DNA from: Trichobilharzia szidati
Lineage: Eukaryota > Platyhelminthes > Trematoda > Strigeidida > Schistosomatidae
DNA: 64,000 nt
NCBI GenBank assembly: GCA_944472155.2
Contig: OX235279.1
Coordinates: forward strand, 117,916,110-117,980,109
Reading direction: 5' to 3'
Shown here: piece by piece, positions 25,985 through 36,112 of the stretch
How positions within the stretch are numbered: position 1 is the first letter of the stretch
How the letters are laid out: every line of letters begins with the position of its first letter
The notes under the pieces: generated by a model
Database searches by the model: none
The model's input: the letters and a program-made list of their open reading frames with translations, nothing else
What the model was told of the DNA's origin: nothing
Program-made: the position numbers and the translations under genes

Positions 25985-27965
25985 ACATCGACGTTCGCGT
26001 AGCAGGTAGGCCATAGAATACGAAATTATATTCGAAAACTGCTCAGCACAAAGATAAATAAACCAGTAGCCTTGGAGAACGTATTGACGTCTCACACAAT
26101 GTGGTTCATTCCTCATTAATAAGAAATACCAGGTCTGTCAGTTGATACCCAAATCCAAGGGGTGAAAATCTCCCATTTTTCTTAGGTCCGTAGTTGGGGG
26201 AACTGTACTGTTCTGAATTCACGATAACCCATCTGCAACACCACCTTCCACAACAGAGACATAGAAAGTATCTGACCTGAATTCGGATATGCAGTCAGAA
26301 TGACGTAATTTGAGTGGGTAACATCTACCCATATTCATAAGAACGGTGTGAGTCAAAGTAGTTATATGTGAAGACAGTCAACTGCTAATCTTTAACGAAG
26401 GAATGGAAAAGTTTGATAGAAACACAAACTCCAAGCGGTTCTCATCCGGAAGTGCCAAATCTCATTCCTCATCTAAATGGCATTCTGTAAAATAAAGTAA
26501 TGGGTATCCACATGTCATTCACAAGTTGTTGTAGGGTGGCTCCAAAAGCTATATTGATCGCATCAACAGAAACGCTGGAAGAAGCATCGAGTAATGAAAG
26601 CGGCGGCTTCAGTGGCCATCTCTGTAGCGATCAAAACTGACTCGCTATGGTCTAAAAGTAAGAAACCGATCTCTGCGTTCTAGTGTATAACTGGCAAACT
26701 TCTGGGAGTCACTTGAAGTCACGAAACTCCGCAAAGTCAGAAAAAAGACGATTATCCTAGTATAATTTCGCTTTTCTATTTGACAATAATTACATCAAAA
26801 GCTCAAAATTGCCTCAACAGTGCCATTAGCAGTTATACCGCCCACTCTATGAACAAAACAAACGCTCAGAATGAAGTTGAATATTACCCAGTGGAAGGGT
26901 TCTAAAATTTCTTCCACTAAAATCGCACACCAACACCTTCCAAGTTCAGAACACTCAAACAAAACCACATCGTACAATACGTTATCAGTGAATACACGGC
27001 CACAAACAGAAGCACTGAAATTAAAAATTGAGCATGCAGGAAGACAAATTATAAAGATTAATGCAGCATGCGATATTCAAGTGTGGAAACATTGATATGC
27101 AGTCTAGGAGGAAAGGGGATAACGTTTGCGAAATTAGTTGCAACGTCCAGATAAGTAAAGATATTGTGGCTGAATCATCTAGGATAGAGTTTTCAAAGAA
27201 TTTTTTCTTTACATTCATTAATTTTTAGTCCCTTCGAGATTAGTGTTATGTGCTCACCCTACAAAAAGTTCGTCATCACAATGAAATATGCTCACACTGT
27301 TGTATAAAATGATAGTATTAACTAACCACGCGTAGAATTGTGCGTGAAGATTTCGAAAACATCAGCCATGGAAGTTTCTGAATAGTATCTGTCCTCTTAG
27401 TTAAGGGCAAGTTCCAGGTTCATTAACTACATGTCTCAAGAAAGTCATCCATTGGACGCCAATCTGAAACTACTCCGGACTGCCTGTTTTTGGATGTTCT
27501 GGTGGTCTTGAGGTAGACCCGTTTTAGTTGATTATGATAAGTTTTACCATCAGGGCTAGCCGTCAGAATGCTATCCAGATACATGTTGGAGTTGCGTGGG
27601 CGAAAGGGCATACAAAAGAACTCAAAAAGACTGAAACGTATAATGACTAAAGCCTTCGGGACATCATCAGAGTAAACTGAAGAGCAACGGTAAGCAAATG
27701 CCATATTCAAGCTTACCGAATACAGACGCCCTTCAAGCATGCAATCAAGCCGTGTATATAAAGGACTAGATAACGATCCAGGACCGGCGTTTGATCATTG
27801 AGTACTGCCCAGAAGGCTTCACGTAGATGATATTGTCTTTAGGCGCAACATACAAAGGTGAAGACAATGGACTATTGAATTGTCCGATTATCCTTATCTC
27901 GAGCATATTTTCGAACTAGACTTGAAAGTCTGAATTGTCCCTGGAGATGATTGTCTAGCCAGTCG
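25985..27965 (-). mobile_element. Decayed Ty3/gypsy element (RT, RNase H, LTR-like end)
   Basis: On the minus strand the order is an RT start near 27900 (NSPLSSPLYVAPKD), RT core at 27423-27740 (KALVIIRFSLFEFFCMPF, then YLDSILTASPDGKT, where YLDD is expected) and RNase H near 26490-26640 (LLDASSSVSVDAINIAFGA, then TLQQLVNDMWIP). At the left end a cgacgttcgcg block (25987) matches the U5 edge of the array LTRs but diverges after about 20 bases. The integrase is not seen. The active-site YLDS, stops and frame changes show that it is inactive. This is a different gypsy lineage from the array. Confidence 0.65.
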
Positions 27966-27991
27966 TCGCATTGTGGTAGGCGACACTAGAA

Positions 27992-28177
27992 GCCGGTGGC
28001 ACAGTGGTTAGGACTCTCGCCGACCATGCACATGGTCCGGGGTTCGATCCCCTGCCGGCGCACACCCGATATCTATGTTCGGCCTGCAAAATTTGGGCTA
28101 CCGATATCACATGCTGAAAATTCCATACTTGTACAAAAAATACGGTGTGGAATCAAGCTATAATAAATAAAAATAAA
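27992..28177 (+). mobile_element. tRNA-derived SINE, copy 2 (best preserved)
   Basis: The tRNA-like head 27992-28063 has an intact A box (tggcacagtggttag) and B box (ggttcgatccc), and its ends pair (gccgg with ccggc). The body matches copy 1 at 6228-6414, including ggcctgcaaaatttgggc and tacggtgtggaatcaagc, and ends in an aataaa-type A-rich tail. The head would be scored as a tRNA pseudogene, but the shared body shows that it is a SINE. Confidence 0.85.
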
Positions 28178-28327
28178 GACGCGCCACAATAGCGTTTTAA
28201 AATGTACAGAAAAGATCGAATAACAGAGGCTTTTGAGCCGGACGTGTCAGGCGTGGAACATACTGTGATGAGACAAGACTGTACCAGAGAGAGTGCTACA
28301 GGGCAGAATCAGTCAACTTAATTTTAC

Positions 28328-28420
28328 GTCGGTGGCACGGAGGTTAGGACGCTCATCAACTATGCATATGGCCTGGGGTTCGATCGCCATCCGATGCACA
28401 CCTGATATAAATGGTTGGTT
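28328..28420 (+). mobile_element. tRNA-derived SINE, copy 3 (partial)
   Basis: The head gtcggtggcacggaggttagg, the B-box-like ggggttcgatcgcc and a cacctgatat junction match SINE copies 1 and 2. The body is largely missing. It lies only about 150 bp from copy 2 in the same orientation. Confidence 0.7.
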
Positions 28421-29019
28421 ACTACGTTGAGTTCAATTAAAACAACATGTTTATTAATTAATAAAGTTTGAGCTATTTACTTTAGTCCTAGGTGTTTTTT
28501 CGGTGCTGCGGAAGCTACACTACAAATCATGAGTACCTAAGAAATATACATTTTTGATTATCGAATTCCAAATGAAGTGAAACTCCCGTCTTAGTACCAT
28601 TGCTAGTCAAATGAATAAAATCAGTGATGTGTTTATGTCGCTTTCTACTTCTTCAGTAATCTGTCTGATATGTTCACTTCCACTTTTATTAGGCAAAACT
28701 TATCATTTTCTTCGTTTTCGCTAATAAATCTAATAGCGTAAATATTGAAACGGATTTTAAAAACCTATTTGGGCGAGTCATGTGATTAAAGAAAGTTTCA
28801 CATATTTCTACGCTATTTTTTTATCTATGAGTGTCCTTTTTAACTTCAAGTTGCACTTTTGTACACGATCAAAATTGATAGAAAATGTTTAAAGCAAATT
28901 AAAAGATTTGAAGATTTTTATAGACGTTTTCGGATATTATTTGATTATCAGTTACACTATCCGTAACTGATGTAAGAATAAACTTTCAAATATCTTGCTT
29001 CATTTCATATAACATTCTA
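28421..29019. other. No recognisable gene
   Basis: AT-rich sequence with no coding or RNA feature that I can support. Confidence 0.45.
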
Positions 29020-29285
29020 TCTTATAAACTTACCAGCGGACGATCTAACTCTGTAGACTGTACCAGGATGAACAACTTTCTATCAGGAATTAGCAAATGG
29101 TCTTCGTCTAATTGTCTTAAGCTCAATCCTCCCAAATGTCAGACTATTAATTTCAGTTTCCGATGTAAAAGAAAGTTAAACGAAGCTGTCAATTACTGTG
29201 ACCGTTGCAAAAATTGATGATAGTAATATAGAAACCAAGTCTGACGTTAAGTATCTTGGGTTAATTCTTTCTTCTGACCTATCCT
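29020..29285 (+). mobile_element. Jockey/CR1-like RT fragment
   Basis: A short decayed piece of a non-LTR reverse transcriptase downstream of the active site. ISKWSSSNCLKLNPPKCQTI at about 29085-29145 is followed after a stop and frame change by SDVKYLGLILSSDL near 29240-29275. This is the usual order of the post-FADD region in CR1/jockey-type enzymes. Confidence 0.65.
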
Positions 29286-29317
29286 AAGTGATTTGAGACT
29301 GACTTAATATGTATACC

Positions 29318-29975
29318 TATCATTATCATTATTATTGTTCCCTTGGGTTCTGAGTGGAACATAGGGCCTCAACAACACATCAGTTTGTTCTGTTTTCTCT
29401 TCAGATGGGTCCACGATTGCCCAAACTCTCTCATCTCTTCCTTACACGGTCTCCTCCATGTCATCCTCACACTGACAGCCCACTCACTGCTTCCCATTTG
29501 GATTCCACTTGAGTAAAGGCCTGGCGCGCGATGTCATTCGACCATCTCCTCAACGTATGCCTGATCCATCTCCATGTTTTCCTGCGAATCGGCTCTTGGT
29601 TGGTTCGTTCCCAGTCAGAGTTTTTTCTTACTAATTCTTTCTGGCCGACTGGCCATTTGATCTTCAGTATGGAGCTAGAGAAGGCAGCTGTTGATAAAAG
29701 TCTGCAACCTGTTGGAAATCCTTTTCATGACACGCTGGCCAAGTTTTTGACCCGAAGAGAAGAAATGACTGAATTGACATTGGTGTTGAAAATCCGAATC
29801 TTGTTCTTTATGCTAGGCGCAGAATATTTCCAAACTGGTTTCAGGTTGGTGAAGGTGTATCTTGCCCTTCCGATTCTGACTTTGATGCCTTCATCTGTCT
29901 CACCTGTAGCTGAAACTATGCTTCCTAGCCGGATAAGTGAAGGAGGTAACCTCTGTTAAATCTATCCCGTTGATG

Positions 29976-29978
<3 letters not shown>
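29318..29978 (-). mobile_element. RTE-type 3' fragment
   Basis: Minus-strand RTE C-terminal region with the motif order ITINGIDLTEVTSFTYP (from about 29975), MKRISNRLQTFINSCLL, ERISKKKL, then SVRMTWRRPCKEEMREF, and an EPKGTI end near 29335. A tail with (aat)-type repeats lies at 29318-29337. It is frameshifted and 5'-truncated, and its start abuts the (AT)n tract at 29979-30013. Confidence 0.8.

Positions 29979-30013
<35 letters not shown>
29979..30013. repeat. (AT)n dinucleotide tract
   Basis: About 17 perfect AT units. Confidence 0.95.
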
Positions 30014-30017
<4 letters not shown>

Positions 30018-30564
30018 GCATTTAACACTGAAAAATTCCTGTTGCGTTAGTTAAAAAGTTGAAACTCATAAACTCTTATATGAAATAGAAATAATGCCAT
30101 TATTTAAAGGAACGAAATAAAAATTCCTCAATTTTTATATCCAATGTATCAATAATTCAACCTCAGCAATTCACCAGTTTACTGCCCAAGAAGAAAAGGC
30201 ATCAATATACCAGAACCCCAGGTCACCATCTCGGTGAATATCAGCACAGTTGAAACCAATGGAAGATAGTGAAAAGAGCCGAAATGCCAAAAAGGAAAAA
30301 CCAAGGAAAATGTGCTCATTAGTTCAGGAGATTTTTCAAATCACCATCATTTAAGCAGCAACAAACAAAAAAAGCCGAACACGCACAGGCGAATCAGTGA
30401 AAAATAATTCACACAGAACGATAGAATTTAAAAATGGAAATAAGATATTACACAACGCAAAGCAAGCACCATAAGACACAGTACATCAGAAAGAAGCGAA
30501 AATAAACAAACAGTTATGAGCTCTTACGCCTGTGAACCTCTTGCACAAGTTTTGTAAAAAAAAC
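30014..30564. other. No recognisable gene
   Basis: AT-rich flank, possibly decayed retroelement sequence. Nothing supportable. Confidence 0.4.
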
Positions 30565-31030
30565 CACCGAAGGCTACCTACTGATTGGAAGAACGGTTAG
30601 CTTGTCAAATTACCAGAGAAGAACAACTTGAGCCCCAGCAGGATATGGTGAAAAATCATCGTCCTGTTCACTCCAAGAAAAAATATTAAGCCATATCATC
30701 CTAGAGAGACTGAAAGGTGCTTTAGATGTAAAACTCTGCCCTGAACAAGCTGGATTTAGAAACAGCAAATCATGCCTGGTCTAAATCGCATCGTCATCGA
30801 ACACAGCATAGAATCGCAGTCAACATTATGACTAAACTTCATCAACTAAAGAAATGTCTTTGATAGAATCGAACGTGAAGTAATTCGAAAACTACTTCAA
30901 GACTGTGGAGTGCAGTAAAGCAAATATTTTTGAAATCGAATTCAACATATTTATGACGATGCCATATACCAAATGAATCACAACCAAGAGCTCAGTTATG
31001 GGTTTGACGAATTGAATAAAACAACGTTGC
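30565..31030 (+). mobile_element. RTE-type RT fragment, strongly decayed
   Basis: RTE RT blocks are visible across frames: a PTDWKN-G-LVKLPE-like segment at about 30575-30615, then ALNKLDLETANHAW (equivalent of the EQAGFR region) near 30735, then an EHSIES segment near 30800. A WSVSCEEEMK-like scrap at about 31380 may belong to the same copy. Many stops. Confidence 0.55.
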
Positions 31031-31429
31031 ATAATAGCACCGATGAATTCTTTGATTATTCTCGATACGACCATACACATATTATGCAAAGGGAGAAGAG
31101 GGTAGCAAAATAGAGAGTCAAGAAGAAAATAAAATATTGGGTACAAAGGCATTTAAAACGTTGTCCAACAGTTGCAAAAATGAGACGCAAATCACAAAGG
31201 AGAGAAAACAAACACATAACGACACGATACAACTAGAAAATTACGAAGAAAAAGATGAAGATGCAAACAGCAAACCACCAATATTTGAACGAAAGGACAA
31301 GACATACGACGAGAAAAAAAAGGAAAAAACAACAATTCAACGCCAAACAAAGAATTGTAGGGGGGTGCAAGTGTGATATGGAGTGTATCATGTGAAGAGG
31401 AGATGAAAGTTTACGAGCTATTGTGGAGC

Positions 31430-32111
31430 CAGCCCAGATTCCGTCTTCGTTGTTCGTTTGTGCACTGACTGGCCTACCTACCAGCTCACCATCTTTCTCT
31501 CCCCCGACAGATTCCATGTTTCCATAGTAAGCCCACTCATCCTGCCACTTCTTCTTGCCCAACATCTCCATACAGGTTTCCTTCCACGTCGCCTTCAGAG
31601 ACTTCCAGTGTTAATCCAATTATATTCCCTCGGTGGTGATGCATAGTGTCTCCAACTATTTGCTGATAACTGCCGTGAAGTTGTCTTTTCATCTTTATCC
31701 TCCAGTTGTTGAGTGCTGAATGTTCCCAACTTGGTCTTGAAGATTTCTTGCACTAGATAATGGTCTGAGCACACATCTGCTCCTCATCTCGATTTTGTGT
31801 CCAACAGGCTGCGTCTCTACCTTCTTCAGATTGAGGTCAAGTCTATCTGATTTTTAGTGTGTCCATCTGATGAAACCCACGCCGAGACTTCGCGTGTAGA
31901 AGTCTGCGAACAATTCTTAGTTCTCAGGTATTTCACCGACCAGCACTCTACCCATGATTTCTCTTCCAGTCTCATTATCTCCCAGTCTGTTGGAATCCAT
32001 ATCACTAATTAGAACTTTTATGTCACCCTCTGACTTGAGTCTTGGCAGTTAGGGCTTGCAGTTACCTGAAGAAGTTCTCCTCCTTCTCCACTGGGTCTGG
32101 GTTGTTTGTAA
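31430..32111 (-). mobile_element. RTE endonuclease region (3' portion), interrupted copy
   Basis: Minus-strand RTE endonuclease in broken frames: NNPDPVEKEENFF near 32095, SEGDIKVLISDMDSNRLGDN near 32000, ELFADFYTRSLGVGFI near 31890 and a WKETCMEMLGKKKWQDEWA segment near 31560. The upstream half of the same domain lies at 32521-32720, on the other side of an inserted non-LTR tail. Confidence 0.75.
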
Positions 32112-32520
32112 TATTGTGCGTAGCAATTTTAGCTGACATAAAATTAGGTTGGACAAGAGTTACAAGTGGTGAAACCAAAATATGGTGTCTGTTGATGAAG
32201 TCTTTGACTGTTTGTCTGAGCCAGCCACATAGGTCGGTGTAGGCTGCCTGATCGGGGTCTTCGGGATGCGAAGAACCAACAGTTTGAGACTACTGGTGAT
32301 ATGCCTTAAAATGGTTCTCAATGGCGTTCATGCATTCACTCTCCGTGATCTCCCAGACCGATTCAGCCCTCAAATTTTTCCATGTTTGTATTCCTTCTTC
32401 CTCACACTTCTGTTCATTATAATTGTTCTAAATCTCTTTTCTCTATTCCTATGTGGTACTTGGAGTGTGGCAACTTGAACTACTACACTTCTGTGCAAAG
32501 TTCTATGTTTAAACTTAGTC
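32112..32520 (+). mobile_element. Inserted 3' tail of a second non-LTR family
   Basis: This block splits the RTE endonuclease and runs in the opposite direction. It matches 37060-37490: ctgacataaaattaggttgg with a coding LADI-type block, a CRLPGWGPRD equivalent (decayed here), and the shared 3' sequence gtggtacttggagtgtggcaacttgaact at about 32450. It ends in a short (agtc)n run. It is a 5'-truncated insertion of that family. Confidence 0.7.
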
Positions 32521-32720
32521 AGTCAGTTGGCGTAGTCTTGTGTAGTTGCAGTTTTCCTTCCTTTCCGGTTGAATCTCGCTGTTATGATTCTAGAGGAGAT
32601 TCGTTTCCACTTCATGAGAGCTTTTGATGTTAATGACATCATGATAGCCACACACTCATTGTGCTTGTGGTTGTCATCTGGGTGCTCAGAATTTATTACT
32701 GACTCTCTAGTTAACAATTT
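32521..32720 (-). mobile_element. RTE endonuclease region (5' portion), interrupted copy
   Basis: The minus frame 32523-32717 reads LTRESVINSEHPDDNHKHNE, KALMKWKRISSRIITARFNR and ATTQDYAN. It joins in sense to the NNPDPVEKEENFF block at 32095 once the 32112-32520 insert is removed. Confidence 0.8.
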
Positions 32721-33394
32721 GGAGAGACCACTTCTATTCCATCTGCTCTTGCAGATTCATACATTATCGGTGCTTTTTTTCCTGACTTCTTGTTCAGTTT
32801 AATGCCTTTTATTGGAAGTGGGAGGAATGTTATTTCGTTTTTTTTTCTTATTTCACTGTGAGTTTTTTGGTACTACACATAGCGTTTCATTTTATTTACA
32901 TATCGCTATTTACATATTTCCTTATATTGATGCGAATTACTTAATGCTTTTAGAACATAATTCCTGGATTTTTACTGTTCCATGACATTGCCATCTTTGC
33001 ACTGATGACGGTGGTCAACTTCGCTGCACTGGTTCTTTTATTTCCATATTTATTTTAGGTCTTAATTTGTGTTTAACTTACCTGTATGTATCAACTGATT
33101 AACATCTGCTTGTTTTGTATTTCAATCAGCTGACATAGTTTGTACGACTGATTCACATCTTCTTCTTCTTCCCCTATATTCCTATCACTATATTTCGGAA
33201 CACTTTGAAAGCATTCTACTGAGTACTCGACAGGTATGCTCATCCACAAAAGTACACATTCCAGGGAACACAGTGAGAATTGTCAGTTACTGAGATAAAT
33301 CACCGTCGGCCATCAATCCAGTATACCTCTGATCTCAACTTATCCCAAGAAGTGTCGTATATCTGCCTATCCCTAAAATTTCAAATTAAGACAA
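32721..33394. other. No recognisable gene
   Basis: AT-rich. The right part is probably the 3' flank of the adjacent PLE. Confidence 0.4.
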
Positions 33395-35060
33395 CAGTTA
33401 ATATATGTGTAAAACTTGGGCACTGTGGTAGTAAACAATTCCATGTTAGTTTGTTTATTACATATATCACACAGTGAAACAGTATTATTTACTGGATGAC
33501 TTTTCGAACAAAATTTATTGTTCATAATCATATCAACTGTAATCACACGACTTTGAGTTTTATAGCTTTCTGCTATTTGTCGTAGAGGTAGTAGAATTTT
33601 CCAGATATCTGGGACAGGTGATGAATCATTCCTATTACATGTATTTGCAGTTGATTCGATAAACAAAGCTTCTGTTATCAATCTCTCCTTATACCCTGTG
33701 ACATAAGATTTTAAAACTGTCATCTTATCCCATTCATCCTATTGTATGGTTGTGTGTAACTGCATGTAGTGCTATAGCTAAACTATTCTCTAGATTTCTT
33801 ATCTTATTTGGATCAACCAATCTAGATTTTGCTAAGTTTTTATGTCCAGCTAGTCTGACTGCCCCTGTTCTACTAGTTTGAACTATGTATTTGACCCTAC
33901 AATCAATGCAGGGTATTAGACAAACTAAATTGTTTTGTTTTAAAGGCTCTATAGGATCCTTTAACCGACAAAGCTTGTTTCTAATTGAGTTTGTGGGTTT
34001 GAATGCCAGCCACTTTTATTTCTGCCTTGTTAAGAATTCTGCATAAGGCTTCCGAGGTTCCTTCCTTGTTTGGAATTACTACTGATGACTTAGATTCCTT
34101 ATCGTTGGTGTCGTCATTAATATTATTATCACTATTACTATTATTATCATTATTATTGTTATTATCACTATCGCTACTATCATTATTTATTTTATTTTTA
34201 CATTTCCTTACATATTTCCTGACTAATTTATCCGGGTAATTATTTAGTTTCAAGGCTTCTTTTATATGTATCAGTTCTTGTTTTAGATTTTCTTTGGTAC
34301 TACTTAGTTTTTGTGCTCTGTCATTTAAATATTTCATCAATCCTATTTATACTGACATAGGATGGGACGATTGGAAGTCCAAATATCTGTTTGAGTGCGT
34401 GGGTTTCCTGTAAACACTAGTGATTAACTTCCCATCTTCTTTCCTCTTTACCTTGCAATCTAACATTGGGAGCTCCCCTTCCTGATTTTCCAATTCATAA
34501 GTGAATTGAATTGCTTCAACTTTCGAGTTGATGTGTTCGAAAAACCTATCTATATCTTGTGTTCTAAGTACAGTGAATGTATCATCTACATACCTCCACC
34601 ATACTTTTGGGGTGGGGGTGAACGTTTCAATCGCTATGCTTTCCCACTTATCCATGAATATATCTGCTACAACTGGGGATATTGGTGATCCCATAGCAAC
34701 TCCTTCAGTTTGTTTGCATATTTTCCCTTAGAATTTAAATACTGTGGAAGTCAGGCATAGCTGTACTCCCAGCATTATGTCCTCAAGTGGCACTTTTGTC
34801 CTAAGTTCGAGTTCTTGGTCAGAAATGAGTTCGTTTCTGACTGCCTCCATGGTAAGACAACAGTTACTAATAAAAGAGGAGACTTTATCAGAGACATTTA
34901 GGATGTCACTGTCACGTTGTGATGGATGCAGAATGAGAAAATTTCTTGTAAAAATTATTTTTCCCCACATTATCCCGTTCCATTCGAGGCATTCACTATA
35001 CAAGATGGTTGAAAAACAGTGTCCTAAGTGGCTTAAAACACACAGCAGTGGGTTCAAAGA
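33395..35060 (-). mobile_element. Penelope-like element with RT and GIY-YIG, second clade
   Basis: On the minus strand an upstream RT part (34728-35057, ending in a QLCLTSTVFKF block) leads over a stop into GVAMGSPISPVVADIFMDKW and the active site WRYVDDTF at about 34590, with LPMLDCKVKRKEDGKLITSV after it. A linker (33981-34340) contains a run of Asn, Asp and Ser encoded by an (AAT/GAT)n-like tract at 34110-34200. After a frame change near 33990 a GIY-YIG-type region follows (LIPCIDCRVKYIVQTSRTG at about 33870, LAGHKNLAKSRLVD), ending in NRNDSSPVPDIWKILLPL near 33590. Stops at about 34736, 34345 and 33737 and the frame change inactivate it. It differs clearly from the PLEs at 2-11 kb. The terminal motif at 33403-33545 recurs at 23.3 and 36.9 kb. 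Confidence 0.85.
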
Positions 35061-36112
35061 GAGTGCAACAGATGAAAGTCTCAGTAACGTTAGGCCTCCA
35101 GGATCAACAGATTCCGAACTGATAGTTATGGAGGAAAGTAGAAAACTGTAATAACTACTCCTTTTGTACTGCCAAATCCTTAGTCAGTCAAATAAAGAAA
35201 CCCAAACACTTCATGAAAATGATACTTCTCTTAATTGTTTTTTTGTCACTTCTCACGTAATATCATCACATCCTTGATTTTCCTTCATATTAACTTGGTA
35301 TTGTGCATTTTTGTAGCGTATTTTGACACTGCATGAAATAAGGTCAGCTCACTGATTTTATTTGTCAACTGGTAATCATCACAACCTAGTGGTTAGTTTT
35401 ATTCAGTTTGCTAGAATGAAGCTAGTGGTGGGTGCATCCAACGAATACATCTACGTCAATGGAACCGAATAAATATCAAACTCATGGGAATGCTAAACAA
35501 TCTCAATAGCTTTCTTTATTATTTCGAACTAACTAGCTTCTACGACTGTTTTTACTTGTTACTTGCCTACGTGTGAATGACAGTAGAATTCAAGACACCA
35601 ATTTGGTGAATCTACGTCAATGTGAGTGACGATATTCCGTCGAAGTCAGCACACTTGATAGTCTTTGAGAGAATAATACAGACCAGTATTTGTTAACCTT
35701 ATTTCTGTCATCGAAAAGAAAAATCATTTTAAGGAAATGAACAATGAATGCATAATTTACGAAGAGAAATTATATGGCTGCTTAAACAACGTACCGTTAG
35801 AATTAAAAATCGAATTTACATTAGGCAAGTAAAAACGCAACGCTTAATAATAATTAATGCTGACGAGTTCAACTTCTTTGTCTATATGTACGACTATTTC
35901 ACTGACAGTCCCGACGAGCTAACATAAATTAAAACTGTACATAAAATGAGTAAACTGCATTGTGTACTAAGTAACCAACAGGTTCATATTCATGCGTCTA
36001 ACCTAGACACTACTACATCAATCGATAGAACAACTTAAGATACGTAATACTATTCATTGTATTTGATTATAAACTAATCATAACCTGATATAGAATTTAT
36101 AATAAAAGTATT
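35061..36112. other. Intergenic stretch 3' of SDR39U1
   Basis: No coding feature is supported. The right end should contain the 3' UTR of the minus-strand SDR39U1 gene. Confidence 0.45.

Noticed and set aside
27992..28063. Functional tRNA gene
   Set aside because: A and B boxes are present, but the same head plus body recurs elsewhere and the cloverleaf is imperfect, so it is a SINE.
31137..31376. 79-codon Lys/Glu-rich plus ORF as a gene
   Set aside because: Low complexity, lying between RTE fragments in sequence rich in A.
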